A program made the position numbers and the translations under genes. From Candidatus Omnitrophota bacterium (GTDB lineage Bacteria; Omnitrophota; Omnitrophia; Omnitrophales; JACROU01): a stretch of 10,744 bases of DNA. Positions within the stretch are counted from its first letter, which is position 1; each line of letters opens with the position of its first letter. The stretch covers positions 1-10,744 of the forward strand of contig JACQQR010000152.1 of NCBI GenBank assembly GCA_016206875.1. The letters are read 5' to 3'. Below, one piece after another: positions 6,531 through 10,744 of this stretch. The notes beneath the pieces are model-generated. The model was given only the letters and a program-made list of their open reading frames with translations. It made no database searches and was not told where the DNA came from.

Positions 6531-7721
6531 ATGAAAACAAAACAAGTTCCCGATTCCAAAGGCCATTTCGGCCCATTCGGCGGGCGGTATGTTCCTGAGA
6601 CATTGATTGAGGCCCTGGATCAGCTGACTCAAGCGTATCTGGAAATACGCAAGTCGCCTCAATTTAAAAAGGAAGTGGCCACTTATTTCTCCAGCTACAT
6701 CGGCCGGCCCACGCCGCTTTATTTGGCGAAAAATCTCACTCGTCATTACGGCCGCGCGCGAATTTATTTAAAGCGCGAAGACCTTTGCCACACGGGCGCT
6801 CATAAAATCAACAACACCATTGCGCAGGCACTGTTAGCCGTGCATTTGGGAAAAAAGCGCGTTGTGGCGGAAACAGGCGCCGGTCAGCACGGGGTGGCTT
6901 CGGCTACGGCAGCGCGTGTATTCAATCTCAAATGCCGTGTGTATATGGGTGAAGAGGATATCCGCCGCCAGGCGCTCAACGTCTATAAGATGAAAATTTT
7001 GGGAGCGGAGGTATGTCCGGTCTCCTCCGGCTCTAAAACGTTAAAAGATGCCACCAATGAAGCCATTCGCGATTGGGTGACGAACGTTACAGATACGCAT
7101 TATCTCCTGGGTTCTGTCGTAGGGCCGCATCCGTATCCCATGATTGTGCGCGATTTTCAGTCGGTGATAGGACGTGAGACCAAACGGCAAATTCTGAAAG
7201 CAGAGGGAAGACTTCCGCACGCGCTCGTGGCTTGTGTAGGCGGAGGCAGTAATTCGATAGGCTTTTTTCATGATTTCCTCGCCGAACGGGTAAAAATTAT
7301 TGGCGTGGAAGCCGCCGGGAAAGGCTTGTCCACGGGACTGCATGCCGCCACATTAGAAAAAGGCAGACCGGGTGTGCTTCACGGAATGAAAAGCCTTGTG
7401 CTTCAAGACGACGCGGGGCAAGTTCAAATTGCGCACTCCGTCTCCGCAGGGTTGGATTATCCTTCCGTGGGACCCGAGCACGCTTGGCTGAAGCAAACAG
7501 GCCGGGTGGAGTATGTTTCCGCACAAGATGACGAAGCGATACGGGCATTTCACCTTGTAACGCGCTTGGAAGGGATTATGCCCGCCATCGAATCGGCTCA
7601 TGCGCTCGCTTTTCTTGCCCGATTTATGCCGCGCACGAAGCCGGATGAAATTGTGGCAGTTTGCCTTTCCGGACGGGGAGACAAAGATATTGATATTATC
7701 CGAGAGTGGGACTCAAAATGA
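6531..7721 (+). CDS. trpB: Tryptophan synthase beta chain
   Basis: Pyridoxal-phosphate enzyme that joins indole to serine to make tryptophan, working in the cytoplasm as an alpha2-beta2 complex with TrpA. At 396 residues it has the normal length of the classical TrpB1 form. Visible hallmarks are FGGRYVPETL (16-25), the cofactor lysine K92 in HTGAHKINN, the catalytic glutamate E114 in AETGAGQHG, the phosphate-binding GGGSN at 237-241 and S380 in CLSGRGDKD. All key residues are present, so it should be active. A good Shine-Dalgarno precedes ATG 6531. It overlaps trpA by ATGA. Other trp genes (trpE, D, C, F) are not next to it in the visible region. The 97-nt leader upstream carries two inverted repeats of unknown role. 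Confidence 0.98.
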   Translation: MKTKQVPDSKGHFGPFGGRYVPETLIEALDQLTQAYLEIRKSPQFKKEVATYFSSYIGRPTPLYLAKNLTRHYGRARIYLKREDLCHTGAHKINNTIAQALLAVHLGKKRVVAETGAGQHGVASATAARVFNLKCRVYMGEEDIRRQALNVYKMKILGAEVCPVSSGSKTLKDATNEAIRDWVTNVTDTHYLLGSVVGPHPYPMIVRDFQSVIGRETKRQILKAEGRLPHALVACVGGGSNSIGFFHDFLAERVKIIGVEAAGKGLSTGLHAATLEKGRPGVLHGMKSLVLQDDAGQVQIAHSVSAGLDYPSVGPEHAWLKQTGRVEYVSAQDDEAIRAFHLVTRLEGIMPAIESAHALAFLARFMPRTKPDEIVAVCLSGRGDKDIDIIREWDSK

Positions 7722-8539
7722 GCCCAAGAGCCGGCCAAACTTTTCAAAAGAAGCTGGAAAAAAAAATAAAACAAAACAATAAAATTTTTTGCGCCTTTCT
7801 CACTTTGGGATATAAAAGCCTGTCCCAAACCAAATCGTTGATTCGTCTTTTAAATACGCTGGGAACCGATGTGGTGGAGCTTGGAATTCCGTTTTCTGAT
7901 CCGCTGGCTGACGGGCCGGTGATTCAGGCCTCTTCTGAGTATGCGCTGAAAAAAGGAATCCGTCCTCAAGACGCGTTTGGCCTAGTCAAAAAATTACGGC
8001 AAGAAGGCGTTGGAGTGCCCATTATTTTCTTTTCGTATTTTAATCCTATTTTGAGAATGGGAATTTCAAACACAGTGCGGAAATTAAAAGATGCCGGCTT
8101 TGACGGCGTGCTTTGCCCTGATTTGCCGCCGGATGAAGGGGAGACATTAGAACAGGAACTGGTTAGAAATGGCTTATGTCCGATTCATTTAATCGCTCCG
8201 ACCACCTCCAGAGAGCGTATGAAAAAAATTCTCGCTATGTCTCGTGGTTTCATCTATTACGTTTCACGCCGCGGCGTAACGGGGGTGCGCGAAAGCCTGG
8301 ACGAGGAACTCGCTGAAAAGGTGAAGCAAATTAAGCGCTTCACTTCTCTTCCGGTACTCGTCGGTTTTGGAGTTTCTGGTCCAAGCCAGGTGCGTGAAAT
8401 AAACCGTACGGCCGACGGCGTGATTGTCGGAAGCGCTATCATAGAGGCGATTCAAACGTGTACCAGCGGCGCTTTACGCCGTTTTCTGGAACGGATGATT
8501 GAACCGTGCAGAAACAAGGGGAAGAAAGATAAGAGTTGA
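7718..8539 (+). CDS. trpA: Tryptophan synthase alpha chain
   Basis: TIM-barrel enzyme that cleaves indole-3-glycerol phosphate to indole and glyceraldehyde 3-phosphate and passes indole to TrpB. It has 273 residues, normal for the family. The catalytic acids are E54 and D65 in ELGIPFSDPLADGP, equivalent to Salmonella E49 and D60. Further family motifs are FFSYFNPI, GVLCPDLPPDE, GFIYYVSRRGVTGVR and the phosphate-binding VGFGVSGP. ATG 7718, overlapping the trpB stop as ATGA, is preferred over an in-frame GTG at 7706, which would sit deeper inside trpB; GGGA just upstream may serve as ribosome site. The stop overlaps the ruvX start by one base. Confidence 0.97.
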   Translation: MSPRAGQTFQKKLEKKIKQNNKIFCAFLTLGYKSLSQTKSLIRLLNTLGTDVVELGIPFSDPLADGPVIQASSEYALKKGIRPQDAFGLVKKLRQEGVGVPIIFFSYFNPILRMGISNTVRKLKDAGFDGVLCPDLPPDEGETLEQELVRNGLCPIHLIAPTTSRERMKKILAMSRGFIYYVSRRGVTGVRESLDEELAEKVKQIKRFTSLPVLVGFGVSGPSQVREINRTADGVIVGSAIIEAIQTCTSGALRRFLERMIEPCRNKGKKDKS

Positions 8540-8970
8540 TGTCTCATTGTAAACCCATCATTTTATGCCTCGATATCGGAACAAAACGGATTGGAGCGGC
8601 TAAATCGGATGCCTTGGGCGTGGCGGCTCATGCGCTCCCTAAAATCGACCGGACGAGCGATGCGCACGCGCTTTCCGAGGTGGAGCGCATGGTGCGTGAA
8701 GAACGAGTGGATAAAATTTTGATGGGTCTTCCGCTTCGCACCGATGGCAAAGAAGGCGGGCAGGCTGTTGAAATGGTAAAAAATTTTGCCGGCCAGCTTC
8801 AAAAAAAAATCCGCATGCCCATCGAATTTTGGGACGAGCGGTTTTCCACAGCCGAGGCAGAGCGGTTCTTAATTGAAGAAGTGGATATGCCTCGAAAAAA
8901 AAGAAAATCAAAAATCGATTCATTGGCCGCACAAATCATTTTGCAAAGTTATATGAATCGGATGGAGTAG
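8539..8970 (+). CDS. ruvX: RuvX/YqgF family: pre-16S rRNA nuclease / putative Holliday junction resolvase
   Basis: Small RNase H-fold protein of 143 residues, usual for the family. E. coli YqgF is linked to 5' maturation of 16S rRNA, and the family is also annotated as a putative Holliday junction resolvase. Family motifs are LCLDIGTKRIGAAKSD (9-24, with D12), MGLPLRTDGKEG (62-73), DERFSTAEAE (99-108) and KIDSLAAQIILQ (125-136, with D127). D12, E100 and D127 would be the acidic active-site set. I start it at ATG 8539 (TGATG overlap with trpA) rather than the TTG one codon earlier. It is probably co-transcribed with trpBA without functional link to tryptophan. Confidence 0.95.
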   Translation: MSHCKPIILCLDIGTKRIGAAKSDALGVAAHALPKIDRTSDAHALSEVERMVREERVDKILMGLPLRTDGKEGGQAVEMVKNFAGQLQKKIRMPIEFWDERFSTAEAERFLIEEVDMPRKKRKSKIDSLAAQIILQSYMNRME

Positions 8971-8974
8971 GGGG

Positions 8975-9014
8975 AATAAGGGACGGTTTTCTCAGAAGAG
9001 AACTTGTCCCTATT
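8975..9014. repeat. Imperfect inverted repeat between ruvX and the M16 gene
   Basis: AATAAGGGACGGTTTTCTC (8975-8993) pairs imperfectly with GAGAACTTGTCCCTATT (8998-9014) around AGAA; mismatches and bulges lie around GG/CTT. It fills most of the 68-nt gap. There is no following T-run, and the M16 Shine-Dalgarno begins 11 nt after it. GGGACGGTT/GAGAAC palindromes resemble dispersed intergenic repeats known in several phyla (recollection), so it may be a decayed repeat copy rather than a regulator. Confidence 0.5.
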
Positions 9015-9025
9015 CTACTATTCTA

Positions 9026-9031
9026 AAGGAG
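9026..9031 (+). promoter_or_regulatory. Shine-Dalgarno that sets the GTG start of the M16 gene
   Basis: AAGGAG ends 7 nt before GTG 9039. It is the strongest ribosome site in the window and supports GTG over the downstream in-frame ATG. Confidence 0.75.
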
Positions 9032-9038
9032 AGCTACA

Positions 9039-10310
9039 GTGTACCGTTTCGAGAAATTACCTCATGGATTAAGCGTTGTTACCTCAGAAATGCCGGGAAA
9101 AGATTCTATTGCTGCGGGGATTTGGGTGAAAGTAGGCGGCCGGTATGAAACCGCCAAATATGCCGGTATTTCTCATTTTGTGGAGCACATGCTCTTTAAA
9201 GGAACAAAAAATAGAGATACCCGGGCTATTAAAGAAGATATTGAAGGAATAGGCGGGGTTCTGAATGCGTTTACCGCCGAGGAACTTACGTGTTATTTTG
9301 CAAAAGTGCTCAAGAATCATCTGCATTTGGCGTTGGATGTGCTTTCCGATATGGTGCGCAATCCTCTTTTTCTGGAAACAGAAATCGAGAAGGAAAGAAC
9401 CGTCATCGTCGAAGAAATCAAAATGTATCAGGATGTTCCCGCCCATTACGTGCATGATCTAATAGGAAGTTTGATGTGGCCAAAAGAGCCTCTTGGCTTT
9501 CTGCTTACCGGGGACGAAGCTTCTGTTTCGCGCATCAGGCGCAATCATCTCGTCAATTTTGTGAATCAATATTACCGGCCTATCAATGTTTTGGTCGCAG
9601 TCTGCGGCGATGTGGAGCATAAAGAGGTGATGAACACTGTGGAACGTTATTTTCCAGCGGAAGCGAAAGTGGACGAGTCGGAATTTAAGCCGGTTGTCGT
9701 CAAACAGATAAAACCCCGCGTGAAAATTGTGGACAAACAAACAGAGCAAACACATTTTGTGATTGGGATGCACGGGTTCTCCCGGGTACATCCTCATAAA
9801 TATCGGGCGGCGCTCCTCAATATAATTATGGGAGCCAATATGTCGAGCCGTCTTTTTGAAGAAGTGCGTGAAAAGCGCGGGCTGGCTTATGAAATTAGCT
9901 CCCGCAATTCTTTTCTTCAGGACACGGGCTCATTTACGATTTCGGCCGGGGTGGAAACAAAAAAGGCACCGCTTGCGCTCCGAGTCATCTTGCGCGAATT
10001 GGATAAAATCCGGAAGAAACCGGTTTCCGATGATGAATTGCGCCGTGCGAAAGATTATTTTCTCGGGCAATTTTATATGGGGCTGGAAGATACGCTCGAC
10101 CAAATGAGCTGGTTGGGGGAGCGCGCGCTTTATTTGAAAGATACGCCGGATCCGTTCCAAATTCGCCGGGAAATCGAAAAAGTTAGCCCGGAAGATATTA
10201 CGAAGACGGCGCGCGATATTTTCAAAAACGAGCATTTGAATTTGGCGCTAATCGGAAACTTACAAGATAAAGTCAAGCAGCAAATCGAAGACAAGTTTGC
10301 TTTGGATTAA
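9039..10310 (+). CDS. M16 family zinc peptidase (processing-peptidase / YmxG-like)
   Basis: Zinc metallopeptidase of 423 residues, the single-unit size of bacterial M16B proteins that resemble mitochondrial processing peptidase beta subunit. The inverted zinc motif is HFVEH at 46-50 (H46, H50, catalytic E49); the third ligand is E126 in IVEEIKMYQD, with the family's usual spacing of 76 residues from H50. The second domain has SSRLFEEVREKRGLAY (269-284), the conserved substrate-site segment. No signal peptide is visible, so it is probably cytoplasmic. Substrate is unknown; relatives degrade or process small peptides. All zinc and catalytic residues are present, suggesting an active enzyme rather than an inactive partner subunit. 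Start is GTG with AAGGAG 7 nt upstream. Confidence 0.95.
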   Translation: MYRFEKLPHGLSVVTSEMPGKDSIAAGIWVKVGGRYETAKYAGISHFVEHMLFKGTKNRDTRAIKEDIEGIGGVLNAFTAEELTCYFAKVLKNHLHLALDVLSDMVRNPLFLETEIEKERTVIVEEIKMYQDVPAHYVHDLIGSLMWPKEPLGFLLTGDEASVSRIRRNHLVNFVNQYYRPINVLVAVCGDVEHKEVMNTVERYFPAEAKVDESEFKPVVVKQIKPRVKIVDKQTEQTHFVIGMHGFSRVHPHKYRAALLNIIMGANMSSRLFEEVREKRGLAYEISSRNSFLQDTGSFTISAGVETKKAPLALRVILRELDKIRKKPVSDDELRRAKDYFLGQFYMGLEDTLDQMSWLGERALYLKDTPDPFQIRREIEKVSPEDITKTARDIFKNEHLNLALIGNLQDKVKQQIEDKFALD

Positions 10311-10324
10311 TATTCCCCCCTATT

Positions 10325-10363
10325 CCGCCGAAGGCGGGTACGAGGGGCGCCGTCGCAGGCGGC
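10325..10363. repeat. Pair of GC-rich palindromes before rpe
   Basis: CCGCC-GAA-GGCGG (10325-10337) and GCCGTC-GCA-GGCGGC (10349-10363, one T-G pair) are two small hairpins 11 nt apart. The stretch is much richer in GC than its surroundings. It has no T-run, so terminator function is unlikely. It looks like a REP-type or other dispersed palindromic element in the 63-nt gap between the M16 gene and rpe; it ends 10 nt before the rpe ATG and could affect its translation. Confidence 0.5.
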
Positions 10364-10373
10364 GGGGTGTGTT

Positions 10374-10744
10374 ATGAAAAAAACCGGCAGAAAAATTTGG
10401 GTGGCGCCCAGCATTCTCTCCGCTGATTTTTCGCGGCTGAAAGAGGAAATCCGGGACGTAGAAGCAAGCGGCTGCGATGCGCTGCATGTAGATGTGATGG
10501 ACGGCCAGTTTGTTCCGAACCTGACAATTGGCCCGTGCGTCATTCAATCGATCCGTAAAACCACAAAACTTCCGTTGGATGTACACTTGATGATTGTAGA
10601 GCCCTCCCGTTATTTGACGGATTTTCGCGATGCCGGCTCGGATTGGATTACCGTTCATATCGAAGCCATCAAGGATGTGCGTACGACGCTCACGAGGATC
10701 AAAAAAATGGGAGCCCGCGCCGGAATATCGCTTCGTCCCCGCAC
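10374..10744 (+). CDS. rpe: Ribulose-phosphate 3-epimerase, N-terminal part (cut by window edge)
   Basis: Cytoplasmic TIM-barrel enzyme of the pentose phosphate pathway that interconverts ribulose 5-phosphate and xylulose 5-phosphate. About 123 of the usual 215-225 residues are visible. The N-terminus reads VAPSILSADFSRLKEEI, followed by ALHVDVMDGQFVPNLTIGP and LPLDVHLMI. Metal-site residues H38, D40 (catalytic acid/base) and H71 are in place; the second catalytic aspartate lies beyond the edge. Start ATG 10374 is placed by homology; the region just upstream is a GC-rich palindrome and has no clear Shine-Dalgarno. Confidence 0.95.
   Translation, partial: MKKTGRKIWVAPSILSADFSRLKEEIRDVEASGCDALHVDVMDGQFVPNLTIGPCVIQSIRKTTKLPLDVHLMIVEPSRYLTDFRDAGSDWITVHIEAIKDVRTTLTRIKKMGARAGISLRPR

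Noticed and set aside
9084..9455. A 123-codon minus-strand reading frame inside the M16 gene
   Set aside because: It is the antisense of highly conserved M16 coding sequence, including the zinc site; composition and lack of a ribosome site mark it as a shadow.

Overview
This is a gene-dense bacterial window of roughly even GC content. It holds nine essentially complete protein genes and one gene cut by the right edge, all on the + strand. The standard genetic code fits, because TAA, TAG and TGA all end genes here. Signal peptides and Bat-type periplasmic/inner-membrane proteins suggest a Gram-negative-type envelope. The mix of BatD/BatE, Ste24-like M48, TPR-gluzincin and a trpBA-ruvX-M16-rpe string would suit an uncultured phylum such as Omnitrophota, Elusimicrobiota or another PVC-like lineage. 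That placement is a low-confidence guess; no marker gene here settles it.

Left block (about 70-3501): an M48 (Ste24/CAAX-protease-like) membrane metallopeptidase, a secreted TPR protein with a gluzincin HExxH domain, and a divergent ParB-like protein. The three overlap by 11 and 4 nt and look like one operon. The M48 gene has an uncertain 5' end: a plausible ATG start with a basic leader is interrupted by an in-frame TAA.

Middle block (3502-6433): a good sigma70-type promoter, a short leader with a perfect palindrome, then batD and batE overlapping by ATGA. The MoxR ATPase and the VWA proteins BatA/BatB that normally accompany them are not in the window.

Right block (6434-10744): a gap with two nested inverted repeats, then trpB and trpA (ATGA overlap), ruvX (1-nt overlap), an M16 processing-peptidase-like gene with a GTG start and strong Shine-Dalgarno, and the start of rpe. 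trpB/trpA make the two subunits of tryptophan synthase. ruvX, the M16 peptidase and rpe are housekeeping passengers of the same string.

Every non-coding gap contains an inverted repeat of a different family. No tRNA, rRNA, CRISPR array, insertion sequence or transposase gene was seen, and no gap exceeds about 125 bases. I do not see a clear novel defence or mobile system. The most unusual item is the ParB-like protein with degenerate nucleotide-binding motifs embedded in a metalloprotease operon.
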